This document shows positions 22,029 through 30,912 of a DNA stretch of 36,952 nucleotides, one piece after another. Source of the DNA: CAZLKN01 sp964560135 (GTDB lineage: Bacteria > Actinomycetota > JAICYB01); contig CAZLKN010000032.1 in assembly GCA_964560135.1 (NCBI GenBank), positions 1 to 36,952 of the forward strand. The letters run 5' to 3'. Numbering within the stretch: the first letter of the stretch is position 1; each line of letters starts with the position of its first letter. The notes below the pieces were generated by a model, which was given only the letters and a program-made list of their open reading frames with translations, ran no database searches and was not told the origin of the DNA. Position numbers and translations under genes: made by a program.

Positions 22029-23543
22029 GTGAGAACGCAAGTCACCGTTCTGGGTGTGGCCCTGGTTCTGGTAGCGGGGCTGGCCCCCGGCACCGTCCGT
22101 GCCGGGGCCGAACCCGACCCGATCCGCATCTGCATGCACGTCCCCATCACAGGCGCGGCACCGATCCCCCATCATCCCGACCGGTTCGGAGCCTTCTACT
22201 TCCACTACGTCAACGAAAAACTCGGCGGCATCGACGGACGGCCGGTGGAGATGCGGGCGATCAACGACCAGTACTATCCCGCAGGAGCTCGGCGGGCGGT
22301 CCAGATCTGCGAAGAGGCGGGTACGGATCTCTACGTCGGCGCCTTCGGACGTGACCAGATCCACTCCGTGGCCCGGTGGGCGGAGGATCGGCAGGTGCCC
22401 TACCTGCACGGCTCCGCGGCCGCCGCCGACACTGCCAGTCTCGAGTGGTCGGCGATGCTCGGCCCCAGCGACGAGGAGCAGCTGAGCGCGCTCGCCCACA
22501 TGCTCGTCGACAACGCCGGCAACCTGACGGGTGGGGTGGAACCGGTCTTCGGGATGGTCCGGATCGACTCTCCCTCCTACACCGCGGGCCGGGATACCTT
22601 CGAAACCTCACTCGGGTCTCGCGGGTACGCGTTGCGCGTAGATCGGGCGGTCCAGAAGGACGAGAACCAGTTCTCCGACGTCTGGTCCGAACTCCGCCTG
22701 GCGGGCGTGAACGTGGTCGTCCTCTTTCTCAACCCGAACTTGAGCATCCGGCTGATGGCTCAGGCACCGCTCGGCTACGCCCCCGCCCTCGCCGGCGTCG
22801 CTCCGGAGATGGGGTGGGACAAGGTCGCTGTCGCGTCCGCGAACTGGCCCGCACCATTCATCGCACTTCACGACGCTTCACCGGTCTTCGTCGACCCGCG
22901 TAACGGTGATCCGAACGACGTGCCTTGGGGCGACGAGATCGCGGAATTCCTAGAGATCTTCCGGGAGTACTCTCCGGAGCAGCAGCCGGGGCCCAACGAC
23001 TTCGACTGGTCCTTCTACCTGCGCGCCAAGCAGCTGCACCGGATCCTGCTCGCACTCGACGGTGACCTCACCCCGTCCAACGTCCGCGATGTCCTTTCCA
23101 CGTACCAGGAGACCCCTGAGGACGCCTTCCCGAGTTGCACCCTCGACTTCGGCGCCGGTGACGGGATCGGAAGCCGCTCATGGCACCTGTTCAGCCAGAG
23201 CGGGAACCGGTGGCATCAAGCCGCATTCTGTGCCGACAAGGACACCACCCTCGACCTCGCAGAGCTCGGCCCCCGCATCGAATGTGATGCGCCACTTCGG
23301 GTGACCTTCGGTGACCCGTTGCGTTGCGAGGTGTCCGAAATGAACGACGGCATCCTGCACGTCCGAGCCTCATTCATCTCGGCACCGACGTCCCCAGAGC
23401 CACTCGAAGTGGACGGGGCGTGCCGTCCCGAAGAGGAACTCGAGCTCGACCTTCCGCCTGGGGTGCACGAGGTGTTGGTGCAGGCATGGGACTGCGCCGG
23501 CCGGACGACGACCGAACGACTCTACGTCGTGCGGTTGCCGTAG
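22029..23543 (+). CDS. secreted periplasmic-binding-type protein with C-terminal beta domain
   Basis: A 504-residue protein with an N-terminal signal peptide (cleavage likely after VRA, residue 25) and no lipobox. Residues about 30-400 have the fold pattern of type I periplasmic binding proteins for branched-chain amino acids or amides (HVPITGAAPI, VNEKLGGIDGRPVEM, GAFGRDQIHSVARWAEDRQVPYLHG). The last about 90 residues look like an added beta-sandwich domain with paired Cys. No ABC permease or ATPase gene is adjacent, so it may be a solitary sensor or binding protein. The start is GTG 22029; 114 bases without features separate it from the oxidase operon. Confidence 0.8.
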   Translation: MRTQVTVLGVALVLVAGLAPGTVRAGAEPDPIRICMHVPITGAAPIPHHPDRFGAFYFHYVNEKLGGIDGRPVEMRAINDQYYPAGARRAVQICEEAGTDLYVGAFGRDQIHSVARWAEDRQVPYLHGSAAAADTASLEWSAMLGPSDEEQLSALAHMLVDNAGNLTGGVEPVFGMVRIDSPSYTAGRDTFETSLGSRGYALRVDRAVQKDENQFSDVWSELRLAGVNVVVLFLNPNLSIRLMAQAPLGYAPALAGVAPEMGWDKVAVASANWPAPFIALHDASPVFVDPRNGDPNDVPWGDEIAEFLEIFREYSPEQQPGPNDFDWSFYLRAKQLHRILLALDGDLTPSNVRDVLSTYQETPEDAFPSCTLDFGAGDGIGSRSWHLFSQSGNRWHQAAFCADKDTTLDLAELGPRIECDAPLRVTFGDPLRCEVSEMNDGILHVRASFISAPTSPEPLEVDGACRPEEELELDLPPGVHEVLVQAWDCAGRTTTERLYVVRLP

Positions 23544-23552
23544 AGGAGTGCG

Positions 23553-23801
23553 CTAACCGGTAGGCTCGCTGTCGAGGGCGTGGATCGGAGCGGCGAGCTC
23601 CTCGAGGGATGCGCCCTTCCCGACGGCCACGCCGAGGACGTAGCACAGAAAGGGGGCGTTGATCCGCTCGCCGGACTCGTGCGCGGCGATACGCGCCACG
23701 TCGAGGATCTCGCGTTTGAGATCGGGACTCATACGCAGCTCGTGAGGATCGACGTCGGTGAGCGGCGCGATCTGGTCCGTCACATCATCGATCCAGGCCA
23801 C
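23553..23801 (-). CDS. DUF6457-type small protein, last gene of the formate dehydrogenase operon
   Basis: An 82-residue helical protein beginning with GTG 23801, 2 bases after the fdhD stop. The pattern (a Trp near the start, EILDVARIAAHESGERINAPFLCYVLGVAVGKGASLEEL) matches the small DUF6457 domain, often found in actinobacteria next to or fused with molybdenum-cofactor proteins. The biochemical role is unknown. Its place after fdhD supports a part in maturation of the molybdo- or tungsto-enzyme. Its 3' end lies 9 bases from the convergent binding-protein gene. Confidence 0.7.
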   Translation of the reverse strand: MAWIDDVTDQIAPLTDVDPHELRMSPDLKREILDVARIAAHESGERINAPFLCYVLGVAVGKGASLEELAAPIHALDSEPTG

Positions 23802-23803
23802 GG

Positions 23804-24688
23804 TCAGCCTCCCACGGTCGGCGTCGTCGTCGGGAGCATGATCCGCGGTGCTCCCGTGTACACGTTGAAGCGATCCTCGCGCATGAAGCCGATCAGCGTC
23901 ATCTCGAACTCCTCGGCCACCGCCACGGCCAGGCTGGAGGGGGCCGACACCGCGCACACCACACCGATCCCGGCCACGAGCGCCTTCTGGACGAGCTCGT
24001 AGCTCGCCCGTCCGGACACGAGCAGGATGTGGTCGTGCAGCGGGAGGCGACCGTCCATCAGCGCCCAGCCCACGAGCTTGTCGAGCGCGTTGTGTCGTCC
24101 GACGTCCTCGCGGACGGCGACGAGTTCGCCCGTCGCGTCGAACAACCCCGCCGCATGCAGTCCACCGGTGGCGTCGAAGATACCCTGGGCATCCCGGAGG
24201 CGCTCCGGAAGAGCGGTGATCACCGACGCGTCGATCACCGAACCCTTCGGCGCCGGCGCACACCCGCGGACCTTGAGCGCGTCGAGGCTCGTCTTCCCGC
24301 ACACCCCGCAGGCGCTGGACGTGAACACGTGCCGCTCGAGGCCGCGGAGGTCGGGTTGGACGTGCGAGGCCAGGTCGACGGTGACGATGTTGTAGCGCTG
24401 GTCGCCTTCCACGTCCGGATCGACGCAGTACCTGATCGAGGGGACATCCGCCTTCCCGGTGACGATCCCCTCCGCGTAGAGGAACCCCGCGGCAAGCTCG
24501 AAGTCGTTGCCCGGCGTCCGCATCGTCACGGCCACTGTGCGCGACTCGCCGCCGGCGTTCAGGCGGATCTCCATCGGCTCCTCGGTCACCACGCGGTCGC
24601 TGCGACGCGTGGTGCGGCCGTCCTCCACGACGTCGATCTCGACGCGCACCGAGCCCCCCGGACGACGTCCCTCCCGCTGCCCGCTCAT
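23804..24688 (-). CDS. fdhD: FdhD, sulfur carrier protein for formate dehydrogenase
   Basis: A 294-residue protein with the FdhD hallmarks: the CGVCG motif (C127, C130), which passes sulfur from the cysteine desulfurase to the molybdenum cofactor, and the EDVGRHNALDKL and VSGRASYELVQKA segments. It is needed for active formate dehydrogenase. ATG 24688 overlaps the stop of the upstream membrane-anchor gene (ATGA). The N-terminus (about residues 1-30) is a polar extension. Confidence 0.95.
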   Translation of the reverse strand: MSGQREGRRPGGSVRVEIDVVEDGRTTRRSDRVVTEEPMEIRLNAGGESRTVAVTMRTPGNDFELAAGFLYAEGIVTGKADVPSIRYCVDPDVEGDQRYNIVTVDLASHVQPDLRGLERHVFTSSACGVCGKTSLDALKVRGCAPAPKGSVIDASVITALPERLRDAQGIFDATGGLHAAGLFDATGELVAVREDVGRHNALDKLVGWALMDGRLPLHDHILLVSGRASYELVQKALVAGIGVVCAVSAPSSLAVAVAEEFEMTLIGFMREDRFNVYTGAPRIMLPTTTPTVGG

Positions 24689-25599
24689 CGCGCCGCCCGC
24701 TGCCGGCGGAACGTGGCCTGGGGGTCGCGGGCCGACCGCTGCCCGGCGTAGAACACGGAGAACCGCATGGCCAGCGCACCCCCGGTGCCGAGCACCGCGC
24801 CGGCTACCTTCAGGCGGCGCGAGCGGCGGGCCGCGAACGAGAGCGCCAGGCTCCCGATGGTCATCGCCTTGGCGGCCGCCCACAGCACGCCGGACACGCC
24901 CTCCCGGTACGGCGCGCCGACCTCTGGGAGCCGGGAGGCTTCCTGCTGTACGGCGAACATGCCCGCGAGCTCGGCGCCCTTGCCGATCCTCCCGAATCGC
25001 TCCACCGCCTTCTCCTCGGCCCCCGAGGTCGCGGGCAGGAGCTCCAGCAGCGATGCCAGCGACGCCATGGCCGAGCCGACGAACAGCGGCGGCAGCGTGC
25101 GCCGGGAGTCCTGCCACACCGGCATGGCCGTGTTCCCGACGAGCACCGCGCTGTAGCCGGCCAGCGGGCCGCCCAGAGCGCCGAGGGCATAGGTGGCCGG
25201 ACGGGCCAGCCACCCCAGGGGGCCGGACAGACGGGAGGCCGCCGAGGCGGCGACCGCCGCCCCCGTCGCCGCGGACAAAACCCAGGAGCCGACGCTCATC
25301 GGTGAGGTGACGCGGAACACCCGGAGCATGTTCAGGAACCGCTCCGGACGGCCGAGATCGTAGATCAGCAGCGCCGTGCCCACCGTGGTGCCCGCGGTGG
25401 CGAGATCGCGGCACCGGCGCACGAGCCCCTCGAGCTCCTCGTCCCCCGTGGCCTGGGACACCGCGGCCAGTACACCCGCGGCCCCCGCGACGCCGCCGGT
25501 GTAGAAGTAGGCGGGAACGGCCCAGATCCAGACCGGCTCCTTGACGACGGGAACGTCGTAGTAGGTGGGGTCGTCCGACCGGGCCTCGAGGCGGCTCAT
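24685..25599 (-). CDS. NrfD-like membrane anchor of the formate dehydrogenase
   Basis: A 304-residue polytopic protein with about eight membrane helices and the N-terminal segment PTYYDVPVVKEPVWIWAVPAYFYTGGVAGA, typical of NrfD/PsrC-type quinone-linked anchors. YDLGRPERFLNMLRVFRVTSPMS is also characteristic. Such subunits bind quinone and lack heme, so electrons would pass from FdhB to menaquinone. It overlaps fdhB upstream (ATGA) and fdhD downstream. It is not the cytochrome b-type FdnI anchor. Confidence 0.88.
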   Translation of the reverse strand: MSRLEARSDDPTYYDVPVVKEPVWIWAVPAYFYTGGVAGAAGVLAAVSQATGDEELEGLVRRCRDLATAGTTVGTALLIYDLGRPERFLNMLRVFRVTSPMSVGSWVLSAATGAAVAASAASRLSGPLGWLARPATYALGALGGPLAGYSAVLVGNTAMPVWQDSRRTLPPLFVGSAMASLASLLELLPATSGAEEKAVERFGRIGKGAELAGMFAVQQEASRLPEVGAPYREGVSGVLWAAAKAMTIGSLALSFAARRSRRLKVAGAVLGTGGALAMRFSVFYAGQRSARDPQATFRRQRAAR

Positions 25600-26396
25600 C
25601 GGTGTCCTGGGTCGCGGGCGGATGCGACAGCGACGAGCGCCGCCGCCGCCATGGCCAGCGCCGACGCCCCCGCCGAGGCCCACGCGGCCCACCCCTTCTT
25701 CGTGGGGACGACGGGGTCGGGCGGCAGGTTGTAGACCTCGGGGCGATCCACGAGCAGGAAGAAGGCGTTGAGGCCCTCGGTGCCCGGCTGGGAGTCGGCG
25801 TCGGCACCGTAGAGGTAGGCGTCGGTGACCCCGGCGGCGTGCAGCGTCTCGACCCGCTCCCGCGCCAGACCCTTCAGGTCGTCGAGGTCTCCGAACACGA
25901 TCGAACCCGTCGGGCAGGTCTGTGCGCACGCCGGCTGCATCCCGTCCCGCAGCCGGTCGTAGCACATCGTGCACTTCCAGGCGCGGCCGTCGTCCTCTCT
26001 GCGATCGATCACCCCGAACGGGCAGGCCGCCACGCAGTATCCGCAGCCGTTGCACACGTCCGGCTGCACGTAGACGCTCTCGAACTCCGTGCGCACGATC
26101 GCTCCGGTCGGGCAGACCTCCAGGCATCCTGCCCGGACGCAGTGCTTGCAGACGTCTGAGGAGAACAGCCACGAGAACTCACCGAGGCCGGTCTGCTGGC
26201 CCTGGAGGGCGACGGGACGCTCGATGAAGGCCACGTGCCGCCACGTCGAGGCCCCGAGATGGACGGTGTTGTCGTAGGACATCCCCGTGAACAGCAGCCC
26301 GTCGTCGGGGAGCTGGTTCCACTGCTTGCACGCCACCTCGCAGGCTTTGCACCCGATGCACACGGTGGTGTCGGTGAAGAAGCCCTTGGCCCCCAC
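25596..26396 (-). CDS. fdhB: iron-sulfur subunit of formate dehydrogenase
   Basis: A 266-residue protein with four [4Fe-4S] motifs of the FdnH/DmsB type: CIGCKACEVACK, CKHCVRAGCLEVCP, CNGCGYCVAACPFG, and the split group CTMC...CAQTCP. A C-terminal membrane helix (about 240-258) anchors it, as in formate dehydrogenase-N beta subunits. It wires the catalytic subunit to the NrfD-like anchor. I take GTG 26396, which shares one base with the fdhA stop (TAGTG). No signal peptide is seen. Confidence 0.92.
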   Translation of the reverse strand: MGAKGFFTDTTVCIGCKACEVACKQWNQLPDDGLLFTGMSYDNTVHLGASTWRHVAFIERPVALQGQQTGLGEFSWLFSSDVCKHCVRAGCLEVCPTGAIVRTEFESVYVQPDVCNGCGYCVAACPFGVIDRREDDGRAWKCTMCYDRLRDGMQPACAQTCPTGSIVFGDLDDLKGLARERVETLHAAGVTDAYLYGADADSQPGTEGLNAFFLLVDRPEVYNLPPDPVVPTKKGWAAWASAGASALAMAAAALVAVASARDPGHR

Positions 26397-29300
26397 TACC
26401 TCGCCTCCCGGTTGTGCAGGTCGCGTGCAACGCCGTCGCGCGGGGAACGCGGCGGCGTCCGGCGTCCGCGGTCGCGGCGACCGGCGCGGATGTCCGCGGT
26501 GAGCGCCTTGGACTCCTGGATCGACACGTTCGGGTCGGCGACGAAACCGATCAGGTCGTTGACGATGTCGCCGCGGCTGCGTCCGCTGTATCCCCAGTGA
26601 TAGGGGAGGCCGATCTGGTGGAGGGTACGGCCTCTGATCTTGAGCGACGGGATCCGGTCGGTCACGAGTACCCGCAGTTCGATCTCGCCGCGGGCGGTGG
26701 AGATCGTCGCCCAGCCGCCGTTGCGCAGCCCCTTGTCCTCCGCGAGCTCCGGGCCGATCTCGCAGAAGGCCTCGGGCTGCAGTTCCGAGAGCCACCCGAG
26801 CCAGCGGCTCATGCCGCCGGCCGTGTGGTGCTCGGTCAGCCGGTAGGTCGTGACCGGGTACGGGAAACGGGGGTCGTCGAACGCGCGGTGGTAGGGGTTG
26901 TCGCGGCGCCGCCACTCCAGCCGGGCCGGGTTGCATTGCTGTCCGTAGAGCGGGTTGGCCACCGGGGATTCCTGCGGCTCGTAGTGGGTGGGCAGGGGGC
27001 CGTCGAGCAGGCCGCCGGGTGCGTACAGCCAGGCCTTGCCGTCGGTCTGCATGATGAACGCGTCGGTGCCTGCGAGGCTCGCGGTGCCGGCACGGTCCTC
27101 GGACCCCGGACGGTAGGTGGGGTCGCGGTCGGCGATGAAGTCGGGGGTGTCGTGCCCCGTCCAGCGACCTTCATCCTCGTCCCACCATACGAGTGCCTTG
27201 CGCTCGGACCACGGGCGGCCTTCGGGGTCGGCGGACGCTCGGTTGTAGAGGATGCGGCGGTTGTCCGGCCACGCCCATCCCCAGTCGGCGGCGACCCACG
27301 ACTGCTCGGATGCGGACCGCTTCCGGGCCGGCTGGTTCACCCCGTCGGCGTAGCAGCCGGAGTAGATCCAGCATCCGCAGGCCGTCGAGCCGTCGTCGGA
27401 CAGCTCCGCGAAGCCCGACACCGGGCGACCCCCGTCCAGCTCGCAGCCACCAATCTCAGCGAGGATCGCCTCCGCCGATGGTTCTTGGTCCGGCCCGGAG
27501 GTGGGGTAGGTCCAGGTGAGGTCGTGGATCGGGCGGTCGCGCTCCTCCGACGAACCGGCGTACAGCCTCCGGATCCGGTCCCCGAGGTGGTACATGAAGT
27601 GCAGCTCGCTGCGGCGATCCCCCGAGGGCTCCACCGCCTTCCAGTGCCACTGGAGCAGCCGGTGCGCGTTGGTGAAGCTCCCGTCCTTCTCGACGTGTGC
27701 GGCCGCAGGGAAGAAGAAGACCTCGGTGCCGATGTCCTCGGGTTCGACCTCGCCGCGCTCGATCTCCGGGCCCTGCCGCCAGAAGTCCGCCGTCTCCGTG
27801 AGGACCAGGTCACGGACGACGAGCCATTTCAGCTCCCGCAGCCCTTTTCGCTGCAAAGCCCCGTGCATCGACCCCACGACGGGGTTCTCACCCATCACGA
27901 AGTATCCCTCGATCCCGCCGTCGGCCATGTCCGCCACAGTGGTCATGTGCGAATGGTCGCCCGTGAGCCGCGGAAGATGGTCGTAGGCCCAACCGGTGTC
28001 CTCGCGGGCCGCGTCGCCCCACCACGCCCTCTGGAGGGAGACGAAGTACTTCGGGAAGTTGCTCCACCACCCGGTGCGTGCGGTGTTGTTGCGCAGGTAG
28101 CTGTCCACGTCGGGCTCGTCTGCCGCCGGCATCTCGAGGTAGCCCGGCAGCAGATCGTAGAGCGTCGGGATGTCGGTGGAGCCCTGGATGGAGGCATGGC
28201 CGCGCAGGGCGATGATCCCACCTCCGGGACGCCCGATGTTGCCGAGCAGCAGCTGGACGATCGCCGCGGTGCGGATGTACTGGACGCCCTTGGAGTGCTG
28301 GGTCCAGCCTACCGAGTAGGCGAAGGCCGTCGTGCGGTCACGGCCGGAGTTCGCGCAGATCGTCTCGGCGATCCGCTCGAAGAGCGCGGGGTCGATCCCG
28401 CAGACCTCCTGGACCATCTCCGGGGTGTACCGGGAGAAGTGCCGCTTCAGGATCTGGAAGACGCACCTCGGGTGCTCGAGGGACGGGTCACGCTCGGCCG
28501 GACGCCCGGCGGTCGTCCCGTGCTCTTCGGCTTCGGGGGAAGCCAGCTCCCGGGCCCCCGCCGCGGGAAGCACCTCCATGCCCTCGTAGGCCCAGGACGT
28601 CGGGTCGTAGCGCGCCGCTTCGGGGTCGAACCCGCTGAACAAGCCGTCGAGGTCCTCGGTGTCGCGGAAGTCCTCCCGCACGATCGCAGCGGCATTCGTG
28701 TAGTTCACGACGTAGTCGCGGAAGTAGCGCTGGTTCGTGAGGATGTGGTTCACGAGCCCGCCGAGGAACGCGATGTCCGACCCGGCCCGGATGGGCACGT
28801 GCACGTCGGCCATGGCGCTCGTGCGGGTGAAGCGGGGATCGACGTGGATCACGGTGGCTCCCCGCCGGCGGGCCTCCATCACCCAGCGGAAGCCCACCGG
28901 ATGGCACTCGGCGAAGTTCGACCCCTCGATCACGACGCAGTCGGCGTTGGCCAGGTCCTGCTGGAACGTGGTCGATCCGCCTCTCCCGAACGAGGTCCCC
29001 AGACCGGGGACCGTGGAGGAGTGTCATATGCGGGCCTGATTGTCGACCTGGACGACGCCCAGCGCCGTCCAGAGTTTCTTGATCAGGTAGTTCTCCTCGT
29101 TGTCGAGGGTGGCGCCGCCGAGGTGCGCGATGCCGAGGGTGCGGCGCAGCGGCCGTCCCTGGTCGTCGTCGTGCTCCCAGGTGCGGTCCCGGGTCTCCTT
29201 CACGCGCTCGGCGACCATGTCCATCGCGGCCTCCAGCGGGATCCGCTCCCAGGCCGTGCCGCCGGGGCGCCGGTACAGCACCCACTCCTGGCGGTGGTCG

Positions 29301-29575
29301 CCGGTGACGAGCTGGAAGCTCGCCGCCCCCTTCGGGCAGAGGGTGCCCCGGCTGATGGGCGAGTCCGGGTCGCCTTCGATGTCGGTGATCTGTCCGTCGC
29401 GGACGTGGACGAGCTGGGCGCAGCCGACACCGCAGTAGGGGCAGATCGATGGGACGACGTCCTCCGAGGACGAGGTGCGGGGCTCGAGTTCCCGGCTGCG
29501 TCTGCTCTTCGCGGACGCACCCAGCCCGTACGCGTCGCGTCGCCGGATCTGCTCGATGACCGGCCAGGACGCCAT
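26396..29575 (-). CDS. fdhA: FdhA, selenocysteine-containing formate dehydrogenase catalytic subunit
   Basis: A 1059-residue molybdopterin oxidoreductase read through an in-frame TGA at 29026-29024 as selenocysteine, residue 184 (Q-A-R-I-U-H). The upstream part has the N-terminal [4Fe-4S] motif C45-x2-C48-x3-C52 and RGTLCPKG. Downstream come GSNFAECHPVGFRW and IHVDPRFTRTSA, as in formate dehydrogenase-N/H, where U is a Mo/W ligand. ATG 29575 (MASWPVIEQI) fits related FdhA starts; upstream frame to 29662 is open but atypical. No twin-arginine signal peptide is present, so the active site probably faces the cytoplasm. It is followed by fdhB, the anchor gene and fdhD. A standard annotation pipeline would split it at the TGA. 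Confidence 0.95.
28994..29026 (-). promoter_or_regulatory. bacterial SECIS element with the selenocysteine UGA codon
   Basis: On the minus strand the UGA (29026-29024) is followed after exactly 11 bases by a perfect 7-bp hairpin: GGTCCCC (29012-29006), loop GGTCT (29005-29001), GGGGACC (29000-28994). The GGUCU apical loop and the 11-base distance match the SelB-binding SECIS of E. coli fdhF. It is inside the coding region, as in bacteria. The genome must therefore carry selA, selB, selC and selD elsewhere. Confidence 0.93.
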
Positions 29576-29742
29576 CAGGTCCCTCCAGTGCCTCGTCCCC
29601 ACCGCTGCCCTCCGCCGCTCGGGTGACCCGACTCTGTCGTTCCCCGTCTTTCCTATCACCAATCACATCGGGGTCGCCGCGAAGCGTTTGGTCCGGCCGC
29701 CCGGGGTAAGGTCGAGGTGAGTCGAGAGGGCGGGAGGATTCC

Positions 29743-29937
29743 ATGTCGGAGACCTGCGGACATCGACCCTGTCTGTGCGCCGTGGCCGACGAGGCAGGGT
29801 TCTGCAGCGACTACTGTCGCAAGCACACCGGGGAGACCCTCGTCGAGAGCTGCCGGTGCGGGCACGAGGCCTGCGAGGCCGAGGGAATCGCCGGGGTCAC
29901 GTCGCCGTCCGTGCCGGACCTGGAGGTTGAGGAGTAA
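29743..29937 (+). CDS. bacterial metallothionein-like protein
   Basis: A 64-residue protein with eight cysteines (C5, C10, C12, C21, C25, C37, C39, C44) and three histidines (H7, H28, H41). The order CGHxPCLC, GFCSDYC, H and CRCGHxxC follows the SmtA/BmtA family of zinc- and cadmium-binding metallothioneins. It would bind soft metals in the cytoplasm. GGGAGGA lies just before ATG 29743. It is divergent from fdhA across 167 bases in which I see no operator for a metal-sensing repressor. The acidic tail after residue 48 is not metal-binding. Confidence 0.88.
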   Translation: MSETCGHRPCLCAVADEAGFCSDYCRKHTGETLVESCRCGHEACEAEGIAGVTSPSVPDLEVEE

Positions 29938-29949
29938 CCCGGTCCCGTC

Positions 29950-29979
29950 TTGACAGGCCCTCCCCCGAACCCGTTGGAT
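29950..29979 (+). promoter_or_regulatory. promoter of the 29988 lipoprotein gene, nearly leaderless
   Basis: A perfect -35 TTGACA (29950-29955) and TTGGAT (29974-29979) are separated by 18 bases. The expected start site is only a few bases before ATG 29988 and there is no Shine-Dalgarno sequence, so the mRNA is probably leaderless, as proposed for the operon at 3744. Confidence 0.5.
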
Positions 29980-29987
29980 AGGCCGTC

Positions 29988-30689
29988 ATGTTCACCCGGA
30001 CCGCCGCCGCCGTGACCCTCGGACTCCTCGTCGCCGCCTGCAACGGGAACGGGGACCCGGGTGCGGACACTGAACCGGACCGCGACGCCGTCGCGATCGA
30101 GGCATCCGAGTTCGCAGAGGTCGGCTCCCGCGCTCTCGACACCCAGGTCAAGGTCGACTACGAAGTCACCGCGGGGGGCGAAGGCGGCGATGCGCAGATC
30201 GAGCGGATGACACTGGCCCAGGACCCGCCGCGGCGCTCGGTCCGCTTCGAGGTCGCCGGCGAGACGAGCCTGCTCATCGAGCCGGGGGACGACTCCGTGA
30301 TCGTCTGCGGCGGCGGCAGCGGCCAGCCCTGTGTCCGCTTCGCCGACGAGACGGGCTTCGCGGGAGCGGGAGCCGCGTTCATGACCCCGCTGTTCCAGAG
30401 CATGGAGGCCTACCGGGAGCTCGACGACCTGCCGGGATATGTGTCCAGGGGGAGAACGACGATCGCCGGACGCAGCGCGATGTGCGCTTCCTGGAACCCA
30501 CCGTTCGCCGACGGCAGCACCTACGAGCAGTGCCTCGATGCCGAGACGGGGATCGGCCTGTCCTGGCGCTTCGAGATGCCGGGCGAGGGTTTGCTCGGCT
30601 TCGAAGCCGTGGAGTTCGGCGAGCCCTCGGATGCGGACTTCGAGCCGACCGGAGAGGTCCAGGAACTGCCCACCGGACCCGGTCAGTGA
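29988..30689 (+). CDS. putative lipoprotein of unknown function
   Basis: A 233-residue protein with lipobox VAAC18, followed by a low-complexity polar linker (NGNGDPGADTEPD). The rest has alternating beta-strand patterns (VKVDYEVTAGGEGG, RRSVRFEVAGETSLL) and four Cys in CGGGSGQPC and MCASW...EQC, which could form disulfides. It resembles outer-surface lipoproteins of the LppX/LolA-like or outer-membrane-lipoprotein sorting type in strand pattern only; no firm family is recognised. It has its own promoter and no operon partner. A perfect 12-base palindrome (ATCGGATCCGAT, 30724-30735) lies 35 bases behind it. Confidence 0.75.
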   Translation: MFTRTAAAVTLGLLVAACNGNGDPGADTEPDRDAVAIEASEFAEVGSRALDTQVKVDYEVTAGGEGGDAQIERMTLAQDPPRRSVRFEVAGETSLLIEPGDDSVIVCGGGSGQPCVRFADETGFAGAGAAFMTPLFQSMEAYRELDDLPGYVSRGRTTIAGRSAMCASWNPPFADGSTYEQCLDAETGIGLSWRFEMPGEGLLGFEAVEFGEPSDADFEPTGEVQELPTGPGQ

Positions 30690-30764
30690 TCGGGGATCGC
30701 ATCAGACATGAGGTCTGCTGTGGATCGGATCCGATGAAAATTGCCTCTCAGGAAGGAATCCACG

Positions 30765-30793
30765 ACGGTTCGTTGAAATAGAGAACGAACCGT
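30765..30793. repeat. perfect 10-bp inverted repeat (hairpin)
   Basis: ACGGTTCGTT (30765-30774) and AACGAACCGT (30784-30793) are exact reverse complements around the 9-base spacer GAAATAGAG. There is no T tract behind it, so it is not a clear terminator. It may be an operator or the end of a lost element. Confidence 0.6.
30771..30783 (+). repeat. 13-base direct repeat, copy 1 (second copy 31114-31126)
   Basis: CGTTGAAATAGAG occurs here inside the hairpin and again at 31114-31126, about 80 bases before the transposase frame. The two copies are 343 bases apart and the flanks differ. The AT-rich word stands out in this GC-rich sequence and might mark element ends. Confidence 0.45.
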
Positions 30794-30912
30794 GAAGAGC
30801 TTCCGGGTCGGGGATGAGGTGTTGAGGGTGCGCGGTGTCTGGACGAAACGTGCGACCGCATTCGTCGCTCTGAGCCTTCTCGCCGTGGGGTCGCCGTCGA
30901 CGGCGGCGCACG

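Noticed and set aside
29024..29026. TGA inside fdhA read as a nonsense mutation making a pseudogene
   Set aside because: It lies exactly at the known Sec position, the reading frame continues with full family similarity, and a canonical SECIS hairpin follows at the right distance.
26414..29626. A 1070-residue open frame on the plus strand
   Set aside because: It is antisense to fdhA, has no recognisable motif and is explained by the high GC at third codon positions. The same holds for other long shadows such as 1197-3455 minus and 13611-15665 minus.
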